In this document: positions 34,823-47,432 of the stretch, one piece after another
How the letters are laid out: every line of letters starts with the position of its first letter
Position numbering within the stretch: the stretch's first letter is position 1
NCBI GenBank assembly: GCA_030386875.1
Contig: CM059563.1
Coordinates: 11,240,001 to 11,304,000, forward strand
Origin: Morinoia aosen
Taxonomy: Eukaryota > Arthropoda > Malacostraca > Amphipoda > Talitridae
DNA length: 64,000 nt
Direction: 5' to 3'
Translations under genes and position numbers: made by a program
The notes under the pieces: generated by a model
What the model saw: only the letters and a program-made list of their open reading frames with translations
Told to the model about the DNA's origin: nothing
Databases searched by the model: none

Positions 34823-35749
34823 CTGCAGAACTCTTCTTCATGTAAATGACTTAGGAATTTGACAATCTATTTGTGTTAATGATTAGGCATGCTGAAGGTT
34901 GTTGCTCATGTTGCCTGTATCATCTAGGCCATGTTGCCTTCATGTTTTGCTAATTAGTTAGGTAATTCTAGTTTTAAAAGTGCCCTTAAGTGACACCACC
35001 TTATTAGAATGAGAGTTTTCATCTCTCACGTATTACCTCACTTATTGCACTGTGCTATTCATCTCAACTTAGGAGTCATAATTCTAAATTCACTGACTCT
35101 GTTGTAATGCGCCTGTAGCTAATTAATGAATGTAATTTTCATACATGTTCCCTGATGTTCGGGGAAGACAAATCTTCTTCCCAGTTTTTGCAAAATTTTG
35201 CCTAAATGTTAGGTAAATTAATTCCTTTCTTGACAACTTAGAACAACCTTATGGCTGCCCAAAATTTACAATTAGTGATTCTTTTTAAATCCCTCCTTAT
35301 TACCTGGGAGTATTAGAGGCACTGCAAACTTGTAAATATTTTATAGCTAAACTCATGTATTATTAACTCGAGAGTCTTACTGGTTAATTTCATGCTTACA
35401 TTTCTTATATTTTAGCTGTTTAAAGTTTTGTGGGAGTTTCCTGTTATTTCCCAAATTGGATAAGTTAGCAGTGATCCTAGTTAATTTTAGGCTTAGATAG
35501 GTTTATTACAGACAGTCCTTGACTGTTTGCTTAGTATAAATTATCCTAATATCACAGCTGCCCAACCTAAAGCACCTGTGTATTTTAGTATAATTGTACC
35601 CTAGAGTATTCAGCTGGGACACCCTTGATTTAGGGAAATAGAGCCCTTATTCCTACTGATGCCCAATCAGTAAATTCCTTTTGTACACAAACTCATCCAG
35701 TAACAACCTTAATTCTTAGTTTTGGCATACTGCCAATGTTGCATTGGTG

Positions 35750-36197
35750 TGTAATATAGCGAGTAATTTAAGTTCTAGTTAGAGAGACCTAAAGATGGCA
35801 ACGCTCGTGACGGCAAGATCATCAGCCAGTTTCCGGTTGGTCGTACCCAGCTAAACAGTTCATGCTGACTGCAAGTGTGTGTATAGATTATCCCAGACGG
35901 CTAAGTACTACCTTTAAGTTATTTTCTAACTACCTACTACTAATTCTATTCTACTCTTCTCTATATATTCCCACCTATCTCCGCTCTACTCTCGCTGGCC
36001 ACATGTCTGGTAGTTGAATATCTAAGTTGTAGGGTATCTAAGAGTTGAGTGGATTATTTACCTTATGTGATGTGTCATTGCATTTGTCTATTTATGGCAG
36101 CACTATTACTGTGTTGTGTCTATGTGAAACCTTGTTACTGTGACGGTGTTGTTTAACCTATACTGTGCTCTAGTGTAGGATTACTAGGTCTATCATA
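35750..36197 (+). mobile_element. Mag-like solo LTR, + orientation, in the Gypsy-H LTR
   Basis: Begins TGTAATATAGCGAGTA and ends CTATCATA, resembling the Gypsy-C and -D LTRs over its length but longer (448 bp) and clearly diverged. GGTG flanks both ends (35746-35749, 36198-36201). No internal region remains. Confidence 0.8.
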
Positions 36198-36775
36198 GGT
36201 GTCAGCTTTGGAATCTCGTAGACTGACCTTACACTCCATGCTGGAGACAGTCAAAAGACATGCCGTGTACACTTCTAGTAGTATGCTAAGCATAGCTGTA
36301 TGTTAGGTAAATATTGAGGCTTGCAATTGGGAATTTCATGTTGTCCATACGACGTTGTCATTTTTGCGATTTACCTTCGGCCGTATTCGGGCACCAGAAT
36401 TACGGTTGGTGTTATTGCATAGAGACTCCTCGATCCGAGGCAATTCTGTAAATCGGCAGTCGTTCACAGCCTGGCTTGTGCAGCGACTGTTCTCCCTCTT
36501 TAACTGTGCTTGTGCCAAGTATCCCAGCTTGTTGTTCCCGCACAGGAGGACCTACGAGCCAAACACACCCTACACAACCACCTAGTCCTCAATCCCCGCC
36601 ATTGAGCCGAAACTAGGTCTTTCTCAGACACACTTGAGACTTACGAATCAGCCACACGGCTCCACAACTCAGTCACCGCGATAACGATACTGCCTCTTTC
36701 AAGAGCCTTCTTTCAACTCTTTCAATATCTCGTTCAATACTTCAATCCTAAAAGATTGCCTCGCTCACAAACGTT

Positions 36776-37955
36776 TGTGGTGCCCGGAAAAATTACTGAA
36801 TAATTAATACAAATTTAGAATTTAATATTAAAAGTAAGTTTGTACCTTTAAAAGTCTTTTATTTAAAAGATAAATAAATATTAAAATAGATAAAATCTAC
36901 ACCGTCTTATGAGACGAGTTGAGTGCCGCTTTATGGCAACATTCACGCTATTCAAGCATCGTTCGCTGCTCAGCAGCCCATTCCTCCGCTAAACCTCGTA
37001 GTGTAAACAAGTGCTCTGATCAACCTGGTGAGTCTCGCTATTCTCGAAGTGATACTTTTTGTATTTATGTGTTGCGAATTATGAAGTGAAAGTAACGAGC
37101 TAACTGGCTCGCGAGTAGCATATAAATTACATTTGACTACCTTCCGTGCGGTTCGTAAGGTTTATTAGATATGATGAATTTTGGTTAATTAGATATATGG
37201 TTTATTGGATATGATGAATATAAGGTTTATTAGATATGATGAGTTTTGTAAGATCATGTGAAGTAGAAAATGAGACTAGAATTTACGCCCTAAGTAGAGT
37301 GACGTGTGACCGGCCGGAGTGTGCCGCCATGGAGGCGGTTACGTAACGGCCCGGTAACTTTGAAAAGACCCGGTCGTTAAGTTGGAAGTGTTTTAACTTA
37401 GTTCATCATGCGAGACTTTAGGAGTGAGAGCTTAGAAGTTAGTTTAAAGTATAACTTAGTTTCTAGTGTGGATTGTGCCAACGATTAGAGAATTTCAAAG
37501 TCAAGAGAATTAACTAATTCAATATTCAAATTACAACCTGATAGTAGAAAATATAGGGGGGTAGTTGAATAATTTATATGTCATATTTTACCTGTTGTAA
37601 TTAGGTAATTTCGAGATCCTCATATCGCCATGCTAACCTTTGTTTTATTCGTGTAATTGCAGGATCTACAAACAAAGCTACCTCCCTACCTTTACCTCTT
37701 TTGATCAAGTGATTATTCGTTATTCAGGCATGTCGTAATTAACTGTACTTAGAATCCTAACACCATTAGAATCTTCCATTACTATTCGGATTATAGTACG
37801 TTGCGAAGTTCCCCAGTCTTTTCTCCTGAATAATCCAGTGGGCCAAAAATAAATATTTACTCGTTCGACTAGTCTTTATCCCTTACTAGTCGCTATACGA
37901 ATAATTGACTCGTTAGGCAGTTCCAAACGAAACCCCACGTTTGAACTTAGCCTCA
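36776..37955 (+). repeat. Gypsy-B 5' LTR (about 1.18 kb)
   Basis: From TGTGGTGCCC to CCTCA, just before the primer site. It includes three near-tandem copies of a unit reading GGTTTATTAGATATGATGA between 37158 and 37250. The 3' copy is at 53991 onwards. Confidence 0.88.
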
Positions 37956-37956
37956 T

Positions 37957-37974
37957 TGGTGACCCAATCGTGAT
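37957..37974 (+). other. Gypsy-B primer-binding site
   Basis: TGGTGACCCAATCGTGAT agrees at 15 of 18 positions with the complement of the tRNA-Trp 3' end as I know it. CsRn1-like elements are reported to use this tRNA. Confidence 0.65.
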
Positions 37975-38042
37975 AAATATAAATACACCCTCCTTCTTTA
38001 CAATTACACATCATCCATACTAAACAAAGGAAGCACACAATA

Positions 38043-38160
38043 ATGGCTCAGGGGAGGTAGCAAACTCCAGCCGCTGAAGCCGCCGGTTGGACGCCGACAC
38101 CAAGAACCAAGAAAGAAGACCGCAGTGGCACACAAAAGCCGAAGACTGCAAAACTATCGT
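38043..38160 (+). pseudogene. Gypsy-B gag start, truncated
   Basis: ATG 38043 opens M-A-Q-G-R and meets TAG at once. Beyond it the same frame reads an Ala/Pro/Lys-rich stretch to a second stop near 38160. Position just after the leader suggests a gag start, but the rest of gag is missing, so this is a weak call. Confidence 0.35.
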
Positions 38161-38299
38161 GAGTAGCGAATTCACCAGTGATCGAGCACATATTTTTTTT
38201 ATTTGGAATATTTTGTGTTTTATTGATTTGCTTTTTCATTGCATAAGTAGAGTCCATTCCGGTGCACCATAGTATATTTCGCCAGCGAGCCATTTTCTA

Positions 38300-39120
38300 T
38301 TTGGAAATAAACGTTTTTTTTTTCTATATTTCCTATTCCTTGTTTTTTTTATTTATTGCTTTTTCCAACTAGTTTCCCCTATTGCGACGTTTTCTCTAAT
38401 TCCCGCACTACATTTTCCTCCAACTTCTATCGCTATAAGTATTATATTTCACATAAATATAATACTTAATACACATAATACACATAAGTATTATATTTCA
38501 CATTTTTTCCGCGAACGTATCTCCCCTATTTTTTATTGATATTTTCTCCAATTCTCGCGTTTCGTTTTCTCCGATAATTAGGAACTACTGTTGTAAATCT
38601 CAATTTAGCTAAAGTATCCTCCTATTACGATGTTTTACCATCGAAGATCCCTTATTCTCGTTTCTACTTTTCCTTTTGCTTTTTCTACTTTTCTTGGTGG
38701 AACCTATACTCTTATTCATTATGTCTACTATGAACGGATTTGATTCTTTTACCTCGTCTAATGACTCACGCATGTAGCTTCTCTACGTGCAAAAATGTCC
38801 CATTTTCCGGAAGATGAACTCAATTTCTGATTTTGAGGAAGCGTTCCTGGACGTTCTGTCCACAATCTCGTTCTTCTCTTTCAAACAAACAAAAAAAACG
38901 TTTCCTATCTATAAAAAAATAGTCTTTTGCTTCTGCATAGCGGCAAGTATATATTATTAACTTATTTACTTAATTCCTCGCAAATAGCTCGTTATGCCTT
39001 GCTGTCGTAAAAATGTGAAGTTTCCATAACAAACAAAAAAATAGCCTTTCTTCTAATATGAGACGAGTGCATACGGTAAACGGTCCCTGCCGACAGAGCA
39101 GCCACTAATTCCTGACCGCA
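38300..39120. other. AT-rich stretch inside Gypsy-B
   Basis: Rich in T and A, with a repeated TAAGTATTATATTTCACAT near 38437-38504. No coding domain, RNA gene or clear element boundary is visible. It replaces the expected gag, protease and most of RT. Confidence 0.4.
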
Positions 39121-39139
39121 CTCGTTCTTGATACTCCTG

Positions 39140-39540
39140 TGGCATGCTTAACTACTATCGCCTTATGATATTCCTCCGATTTCCGATAGCATCGCCCAGG
39201 GCCTTACTGAACGTACATTTACCGAACGAATTACTTGAGAGACTAAGGCTAAAAAGTTACCTTTTAAGTGAACTAAAACGTGCTATTGCCTACAGTCCTA
39301 CTCATGTTTTCCTCGCTAGAAACTTCACATCCTGGTTCCTGACAGCACACAGATGTTGTTGTCTGTTCCACCCAATGTTTCCACTGCTTCTCAGGTAGCC
39401 ATGACAATCGTATCTTGAGGATACCATGCTTAGGTTTCCTGTTTGAGGTGGTGAACGACAGAGGCGCCATAATCAAATTAAATTCTGACATAACTATATC
39501 CACTATATCCATAAATTTTAGGCATTGCTGAATTTCCTCG
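39140..39540 (+). pseudogene. Strongly decayed pol fossil
   Basis: 39140-39200 resembles the RT/RNase H connection region of Gypsy-B (G-M-L-N-Y-Y-R, compare G-M-L-N-F-F-R-P-M-I near 39780). 39435-39500 resembles integrase around its second Asp (V-V-N-D-R-G-A, compare V-V-T-D-R-G-A near 48520). The part between has been lost. This looks like an older, internally deleted relative lying next to the better preserved copy. Confidence 0.35.
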
Positions 39541-39624
39541 GAAACTATCCTCCGAACCTACTCTTCGAACTCCTTTGCCTGTAGATCTATCCTGATCTCT
39601 TTCCCCTATCGCCCAAAACAAGTA

Positions 39625-40266
39625 GTGTTTTCGTCAGACAAATGTAGCTCCTTTCAAACTAAACCTACTTTCCTTAAGTACGAGGTAAGCGCAGGCGGCG
39701 TGCGGTCCCTACTGATAAGAGTAGCTGCCATTGCCGACTGCGCCCGCCCTCAATGTTCTCGAGACTTACGACATTTTATGGGCATGCTTAATTTTTTTCG
39801 CCCCATGATCCCTTCTTTTGCCACCAAAGCTCTCGGTCTAACCGAACTCTTGCTTAACTATCCGTCAACTGAACAATTGCCTTGGACTGAGGCAGCAGAG
39901 CAATCTTTTAGTGACCTAAAACAGGCTCTCGCCGACTGTCCAACTCTTCATTTTCCTTCTCCTGAGGCTTCTGAATATCATCTTGTTTCCGATAGTTCTA
40001 ACTTCGCTGTTGGAGCAGCACTGTACCAACTGATTGACTCCCAACCTGCACCTGTCGCTTTCTTTTCTAAGAAACTTTCCGATGTTCAAAAGACGTACTC
40101 GACGTACGATCGTGAGCTACTTGCCGCATTCCTAGCGGTGCTGCATTTCAAATCACTCGTTGACGGTCACTCAGTGGCATTGTTCACTGACCACAAGCCA
40201 CTCGTGTCGGTTTTTTACTCCAAAACTCTTGCTAAATCAGATAGGCAGCAAAGACAATTGTCTTTC
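39625..40266 (+). pseudogene. Gypsy-B RT C-terminus and RNase H
   Basis: The frame enters at the end of reverse transcriptase (F-L-K-Y-E-V-S-A), continues through the connection region (G-M-L-N-F-F-R-P) and RNase H (S-D-S-S-N-F-A-V-G-A, T-Y-D-R-E-L-L-A, T-D-H-K-P-L) and stops at the Gypsy-C insertion. CTTTC at 40262-40266 is one target copy. Joining 40266 to 47851 continues the same frame into the end of RNase H and integrase. Confidence 0.85.
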
Positions 40267-40679
40267 TATTATAGAGTGGATAGCCCTACACTAGAGCACG
40301 GCATAGGTTCCACATAGACAACATAGATAGAGTACTGCACAAAATAGACAATTGCAATGACACAGCAATTTAGGTAAATAGTTCACTCACCTCTTGGATA
40401 CCTTAACTTAATACTCCATTTTCAATACTGTGGCTAGCAAGAGTAGAGCGGAGATAGACGGGAAATATATAGAATAGCGTAGAATAGAATTAGTACATTA
40501 GTTTAGAACTTAAGAAGTTAGATACCAACCACAGTATGGTAATTATTTACACACTCGGTCAACATGTACTTGTTGTTAAACCCGAGGCCAATCGCAGACT
40601 GGCTTGCGAGTGTTGCTCTCTCGAGCGTTGCCAACTTATGGTCTCTCTAACTAGAACTTACACTACTCGCTATATTACA
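40267..40679 (-). repeat. Gypsy-C LTR copy a
   Basis: 413 bp, three differences noticed from the copy at 47433-47845. Flanked by CTTTC on both sides (40262-40266, 40680-40684), so taken alone it looks like a solo LTR in Gypsy-B pol. Confidence 0.93.
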
Positions 40680-41121
40680 CTTTCCTGTCGGAATACGTGA
40701 CATCAATAGAGTATATCAAAGGAGATCTGAACGTAGTAGCAGACTGCTTGTCGCGCCCCGTTTGCGTGACATCAGTGGACGTATTCGATCTCAAAAAGCT
40801 GGCTATAGCCCAAGCTGACGACCCTGAAACGAGTGTTTTGAAAGAAAGGCTGACACCCTTCGATATTGCCCCTGATCTTAAACTATGGTGCGATTCCTCT
40901 ACCGATTGTCCTCGACCCTATGTTCCCCTCGCTTGTCGCGAGCAGATCATGGCGTTCTTGCACAATCTCGCACACCCGGGCTATAAAAATACTGCCAAAA
41001 ATGTCAAAGCCCGTTTTTCTGGCCAAATATGGACAAAGATGTCCATCGTTTCGTCCGATATTGTGAAAATTGTCAGCAGGCAAAGGTGCATAAACACACC
41101 AAATCTCCTGTTAGCCCTATC
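40680..41121 (+). pseudogene. Duplicated slice of Gypsy-B integrase
   Basis: Identical, apart from one noticed base, to 47846-48287. It encodes the end of RNase H (I-E-Y-I-K-G, D-C-L-S-R) and the integrase finger region, including the same one-base loss near 41017 that is seen at 48183. Identity stops at 41121, where the sequence switches to minus-strand Gypsy-C. Confidence 0.9.
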
Positions 41122-42479
41122 TTTGGTGGTACAGCTGGATCCACTTCTATTTTGAAATTCCTTCCCTTAAAGCAACCTAGACCTGGTTGAAAAAGGTCAG
41201 GGAATTTATTTGCTAACTCTTCAGGGCAGGTAGTCAATTTGTTGACATTATTTGATACTATAGTTAGCCCAAGGGAATCAATCAGGTCCCTACCCAGCAA
41301 AGCTGGCCCCTCCCTGTCTACAATCACAATAGTTGCTAGTTGAGGAACCATATTACCAGATTCACGCTGGATGTTAGCCCTAATCTCTCCGCAAACTACT
41401 AGACCCGCTCCCCCATAAGTCCTAAGCTTAACATCAGAAGGTCTCAGCTCGGGTCTTGACTTAGCTGGTATTTTAGAGTAGGTGGCCATTGAAAGGATAG
41501 ACCTGGCAGCACCTGTATCTACCTCCATCTCTAATGGCACACCATTTAGTAACAATTTTATTTTGATTGGGGGTTTCATTTCCTCGGCTATTGAGAAAAT
41601 CTCCCCATAACAGCCTAGATTAGCAACTGGATAGTCTGCACAGGTTGCATTGTTAGTTCTATTAGGGTTAGGGTGGTGTTCCCTCCCCTTTTTTTCATGC
41701 ATAGCATGCACAAAATTATTTTTGTTGCCTATAGCAGAATTTTGATTTTTCAATTTAAAGCAACACTTCTTAAGATGGCCTTTTTGACCACAACCATGAC
41801 AAACACTGTCTTTATAGGGGCAATCTCTACGCCAGTGCAGATTACCACAGCCGCTGCATGCTGATTTGGGGCTAGCTTGAGCCTGAGTTTTGCCCTGAGG
41901 CTTAATAGCAGTTTGCTTAACTCTATGCTGGCCCACATTTAGTATGGAATTAGGTTGCCTTAACACAACCGTCTCCCTCAGTTGAGTTTCTTTGGCAGTT
42001 GCCAGATCCACGGCTTTTTTCCATGTGAGGTCATTTTCATTAAGCAAACAATTTTGAACATCATTACTGGCCACACCCAGTATGAACCTATCAAGAAGCG
42101 TCTCTTCCAGAACTTCCTGTTTGAAATTACAGGTGTCTGAAAGGGCCTTTAAGCTAGCCACAAAATCAGCAATGCTCTCCCCTTGTTTCTGGTTCCGCTT
42201 ATGGAACCTAAACCTTTCAAAGATCTGGTTGCGTGTCGGCTTAAAATGCCGTCTTAACGCTTCCATGATCTCCTCATAGGTAGCATCTAAAAGTCTTTTA
42301 GGTGAGAGTAGGTTTTAGGCTAACCTAACAATTTTAGGACCCACCAGAGCAATAAATGTTTTAACTTTATTTGAATCTTCCACTTTATTAATACTAAGGA
42401 AGCAGTTTAGCCTGACTTCATATTCTGGGAATTCTTCCTCTAAAGGATTGAATTCTCCCACTGAGCCTAGCATTGGCAT
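41121..42479 (-). pseudogene. Gypsy-C partial copy: Gag and protease
   Basis: Matches 45845-47203 with a handful of substitutions. It runs from ATG 42479 through two zinc knuckles to just after the protease, then is cut at 41121. It shares with the full copy the in-frame TAA at codon 55 of gag (42317-42315), which shows that one copy was made from the other after the stop arose. Confidence 0.9.
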
Positions 42480-42708
42480 TTTTACCCAGCTTTACAGCTA
42501 ATTGTCAGATATCTACCTGAAATAGTAGTAGCAACAATATCAGTTGCAAGAGTAGCCAATTCAAGAGGCTGTAATAATACCCCTTGTTAAAAAAAAAATC
42601 AGAAATTTACAGCATCAATACTCTAGTCACTGAATAATATAAATTCTGAGTTCCTTCATTAGTCTAGCCTCTCCCAATAGTTCTACAAAAAATAATCCTC
42701 GTCGCCAG

Positions 42709-43121
42709 TATTATAGAGTGGATAGCCCTACACTAGAGCACAGCATAGGTTCCACATAGACAACATAGATAGAGTACTGCACAAAATAGACAATTGCAAT
42801 GACACAGCAATTTAGGTAAATAGTTCACTCACCTCTTGGATACCTTAACTTAATACTCCATATTCAATACTGTGGCTAGCAAGAGTAGAGCGGAGATAGA
42901 CGGGAAATATATAGAATAGCGTAGAATAGAATTAGTACATTAGTTTAGAACTTAAGAAGTTAGATACCAACCACAGTATGGTAATTATTTACACACTCGG
43001 TCAACATGTACTTGTTGTTGAACCCGAGGCCAATCGCAGACTGGCTTGCGAGTGTTGCTCTCTCGAGCGTTGCCAACTTAGGGTCTCTCTAACTAGAACT
43101 TACACTACTCGCTATATTACA
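42709..43121 (-). repeat. Gypsy-C LTR copy b (shared by partial and full copies)
   Basis: 413 bp. It serves as 5' LTR of the partial copy at its left and 3' LTR of the full copy at its right. No target duplication flanks it, as expected for an internal LTR of a tandem arrangement. Confidence 0.93.
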
Positions 43122-43187
43122 CCCCTCCCTCCTTAATTAGAAACCCTCCCCCTGTATCCCCAGTCCCCTTATTCAATATAGTCAATC

Positions 43188-46100
43188 CTAAAGGTCCATT
43201 CTCACCACAGGCTTCCGAGCCCGGGTAGACCTGCGTGAGATGTTAGCACTTGGAGGCTCGTGCATCCTAGCCTCCTGGGTGGGAGTCGGGTAATCAGGTG
43301 TTCCGGTGTCAGGTTCATTGGTCGGAGGTGGTGGGTATGAATTTTGAGCAGGTTGTGGAAACACGACGGTTTCCTCCGTAGGTTGTTCCAAGGGTTCAGG
43401 GATGGTGTTCGAGCAGGTAATAACTTGGTCCTGGTGTCGACGAACGCCCTCTCCCCCTTCAGTTGGCACTTGTAGGATACCGGGCCTGTTTTCTCAATGG
43501 TGGTAGCAGGGGTCCATTTTGGGGAACCCGGCGTGTATTGACGGACCATCACAGGAGACTCCGGCGGAATATCAACCGCGCGAGACCCTGGGTGGTATCT
43601 TTTCTGAGCGTCCTGGCGTTGAGCAACTTTGGACGCGATTGCTTCTGACGGCCAAAGCAGATCAAGACGAGAGCGAACTTTTCTGCCTAACATCAGTTCG
43701 GCGGGCGTAACACCTGTTGTCGTGTGGGGTGTCAGCCGATAGTTGAACAGAAACCTGTCTAGTGCTAGGTGTAGGGGTTCCGTTGACTTTCGTATATTCT
43801 TCTTGAAAGTTTGTACAATGCGCTCTGCCAGTCCATTAGTTGAAGGGTGGTATGGTGCGCTCGTAATATGTCGCATACCACATGCCTTCACAAATTCTTG
43901 GAATTCAGCCGATGTGAAACACGTTGCATTGTCAGAAACAATTGTTACTGGAAATCCAAATGTCGCAAAAGTGTGTTTCAGGCACGAGATCGTTTCGCTA
44001 GAGGTTGTAGCAGATGTGGGAAAAATTTCAACCCACTTAGAGTGTGCATCCACGATCACTAGATAGTATTTTCCATCCATTGGGCCCGCGTAGTCAATGT
44101 GTATGCGATGCCAAGGCTTCGCAGGCCATTCCCACGGATGGAGTTCAGCTTTCGTTGGTGCAGCTCGAGTGCTCAGGCACTCGCTGCATGATTTAGTCGT
44201 TTCTTCTAGATCTTTGTCCAGCAGCGGCCACCATATATAGCTGCGAGCTAACTCCTTCATCCTGGATGATCCAGCATGGCCAGAGTGCAGTTCGTCCACA
44301 ATGGCTTGTCTGAGAGCTTGGGGTACAATAATTCTTGCTCCCCAGAGCACACAGCCATTTCGTGTGGACAATTCGTCTCGCCTCCTAGTATACGGAGCGA
44401 GATCAGGGTCACCAATTACGGTCGAAGGCCAGCCTACTTGGCAGTATTTGTATACCTTGGAAAGTACTGGGTCCCTTAGGGTGCCGTCGCGGATGTGGGT
44501 GCTGGTGACTGGAGCTGACTCAAGGAAATTAACTAAGGACGTCCATTCCGCAGGAATAGGTGTGGCTTCCTCGGGAGTTGTCAAAGGTAGACGACTGAGA
44601 GCATCAGCTGTGCCCAACAGCACTCCGGACCGGTGACGCAAGGTGAACTTGTAGGACTGCAGTAGTAAAACCCACCTTTGAATGCGCCCGGATGCCATCG
44701 GAAGAATGCTTCTACCCGGATCAAATAGTCCTAACAAAGGTTTGTGGTCCGTAACCACAGTGAAATCCTGTCCCCACAGGTAGCAATGAAATTTTCGAAG
44801 TGCGAACACCATAGCTAGGGCTTCTTTCTCAGTTTGAGAGTAGTTGCGTTCTGTTGCTGTTAGAGTTCGGGAGGCAAAATAGGCGGGGCGTTCAATCCCA
44901 TCAATAAGGTGACACAGCACCGCTCCCACACCATACGCACTACTGTCCGCCACTACCACTATGGGTTTCTGAGGGTCAAAATGGACTAGAGTCTGAGAGT
45001 CCAGGAGGGCTTGTTTAGATTTCTGGAAGGCTCTCTCCTGACTTGCATCCCATTTCCAAGGGGTTTTGTCTCTCAGTAAGGTATTTAGGGGCTCCAGCAT
45101 AGTTGCAGATGATTTTAGAAATTTCCTATAGAAATTTAGCAGCCCAAGGTAGGCTCTCAGTTGAGTCACATTAGTAGGGGCTGGTGCATTCTGGATTGCT
45201 GCTACCTTCTCTGCAGTGGGGTGCAATCCATCCTTGTCAATTTGGTATCCAAGGTAGGATACCTGTGGCACTCCAATTTGGCATTTATCCATTTTCAGTT
45301 TTAGTCCTGCCTCCTGTAGTTTAGATAAGACTTGATAGAGACGCTTGTTGTGCTCTTGCTCATTAGTGGCACTCACCAGGACGTCATCCAGGTAGCAGAA
45401 CACTCCTGGGAGGCCCTGCAATAGTCCTTCCAAGGCACGCTGAAAGATTCCAGGTGCGGACGCAATTCCAAAACTGAGACGGTTGTAGGCAAATAAACCT
45501 CTGTGGGTGTTTATTACCGTGAGTTCCTTGGAGTCTTCATCCAAGGGTAGTTGAGCGTATGCCTGAGACATATCTAGCTTGGAGTATATAACTCCTCCTG
45601 CTAACCCGCTAAATAGATCTTCCACTCTGGGTATAGGGTAGGTATCAAGCCTAGTGGCTCTGTTGACTGTTAATTTGTAGTCCCCACAGATGCGGATGCT
45701 TTGATCAGCCTTGAGCACAGGGACGATCGCCGCTGCCCATCTCGAGTATTGTACAGGGGTGAGGATACCTTCCTGCACCAGTCTATCAAGTTCTGCCTCC
45801 ACCTTAGGTCTCAGTGTGTAAGGCACGTTCCTGGCCTTACAAAACTTTGGTGGTACAGCTGGATCCACTTCTATTTTGAAATTCCTTCCCTTAAAGCAAC
45901 CTAGACCTGGTTGAAAAAGGTCAGGGAATTTATTTGCTAACTCTTCAGGGCAGGTAGTCAATTTGTTGACATTATTTGATACTATAGTTAGCCCAAGGGA
46001 ATCAATCAGGTCCCTACCCAGCAAAGCTGGCCCCTCCCTGTCTACAATCACAATAGTTGCTAGTTGAGGAACCATATTACCAGATTCACGCTGGATGTTA

Positions 46101-47203
46101 GCCCTAATCTCTCCGCAAACTACTAGACCCGCTCCCCCATAAGTCCTAAGCTTAACATCAGAAGGTCTCAGCTCGGGTCTTGACTTAGCTGGTATTTTAG
46201 AGTAGGTGGCCATTGAAAGGATAGACCTGGCAGCACCTGTATCTACCTCCATCTCTAATGGCACACCATTTAGTAACAATTTTATTTTGATTGGGGGTTT
46301 CATTTCCTCGGCTATTGAGAAAATCTCTCCATAACAGCCTAGATTAGCAACTGGATAGTCTGCACAGGTTGCATTGTTAGTTCTATTAGGGTTAGGGTGG
46401 TGTTCCCTCCCCTTTTTTTCATGCATAGCATGCACAAAATTATTTTTGTTGCCTTTAGCAGAATTTCGATTTTTCAATTTAAAGCAACACTTCTTAAGAT
46501 GGCCTTTTTGACCACAACCATGACAAACACTGTCTTTATAGGGGCAATCTCTACGCCAGTGCAGATTACCACAGCCGCTGCATGCTGATTTGGGGCTAGC
46601 TTGAGCCTGAGTTTTGCCCTGAGGCTTAATAGCAGTTTGCTTAACTCTATGCTGGCCCACATTTAGTATGGAATTAGGTTGCCTTAACACAACCGTCTCC
46701 TTCAGTTGAGTTTCTTTGGCAGTTGCCAGATCCACGGCTTTTTTCCATGTGAGGTCATTTTCATTAAGCAAACAATTTTGAACATCATTACTGGCCACAC
46801 CCAGTATGAACCTATCAAGAAGCGTCTCTTCCAGAACTTCCTGTTTGAAATTACAGGTGTCTGAAAGGGCCTTTAAGCTAGCCACAAAATCAGCAATGCT
46901 CTCCCCTTGTTTCTGGTTCCGCTTATGGAACCTAAACCTTTCAAAGATCTGGTTGCGTGTCGGCTTAAAATGCCGTCTTAACGCTTCCATGATCTCCTCA
47001 TAGGTAGCATCTAAAAGTCTTTTAGGTGAGAGTAGGTTTTAGGCTAACCTAACAATTTTAGGACCCACCAGAGCAATAAATGTTTTAACTTTATTTGAAT
47101 CTTCCACTTTATTAATACTAAGGAAGCAGTTTAGCCTGACTTCATATTCTGGGAATTCTTCCTCTAAAGGATTGAATTCTCCCACTGAGCCTAGCATTGG
47201 CAT
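43188..47203 (-). pseudogene. gag-pol: Gypsy-C gag-pol polyprotein
   Basis: Single frame from ATG 47203, about 1330 residues. Approximate positions: CCHC knuckles at 206-240, protease V-D-T-G at 320, reverse transcriptase C-Y-L-D-D at 603, RNase H after it (V-A-D-S-S, T-D-H-K-P-L), integrase core with Asp near 1036 (I-D-Y-A-G-P), Asp near 1091 (S-D-N-A) and Glu near 1127 (L-A-E-R), then a Pro-rich tail. Defects are TAA at codon 55 (47041-47039) and loss of one C in a C-run near 43457, which diverts the last 80 residues; the original tail frame ends at 43188. Gag and Pol share one frame, unlike Gypsy-A and -E. The tail has no chromodomain that I can see. Confidence 0.92.
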
Positions 47204-47432
47204 TTTTACCCAGCTTTACAGCTAATTGTCAGATATCTACCTGAAATAGTAGTAGCAACAATATCAGTTGCAAGAGTAGCCAATTCAAGAGGCTGTAATA
47301 ATACCCCTTGTTAAAAAAAAAATCAGAAATTTACAGCATCAATACTCTAGTCACTGAATAATATAAATTCTGAGTTCCTTCATTAGTCTAGCCTCTCCCA
47401 ATAGTTCTACAAAAAATAATCCTCGTCGCCAG

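Larger units (their letters stand above)
33874..36775 (+). repeat. Gypsy-H LTR (CsRn1-like family, + orientation), interrupted
   Basis: Starts TGTAGTGAATC, like the Gypsy-A LTR, and shows the same succession of segments. The best match is 36330-36700 against 8900-9200 (shared G-G-G/C-C-A-C-C-A-G-A-A-T-T region and C-A-G-C-C-T-G-G-C-T-T-G). It is broken at 36776 by the Gypsy-B LTR, so its 3' end should lie beyond the window. It hosts a Mag-like solo LTR and a 75-bp tandem duplication. The 225 bp to its left (33649-33873) are unassigned. Confidence 0.65.

Noticed and set aside
43463..44636. Plus-strand ORFs opposite Gypsy-C and Gypsy-D pol
   Set aside because: Shadow frames of the minus-strand polyproteins; repeated in both elements only because pol is.
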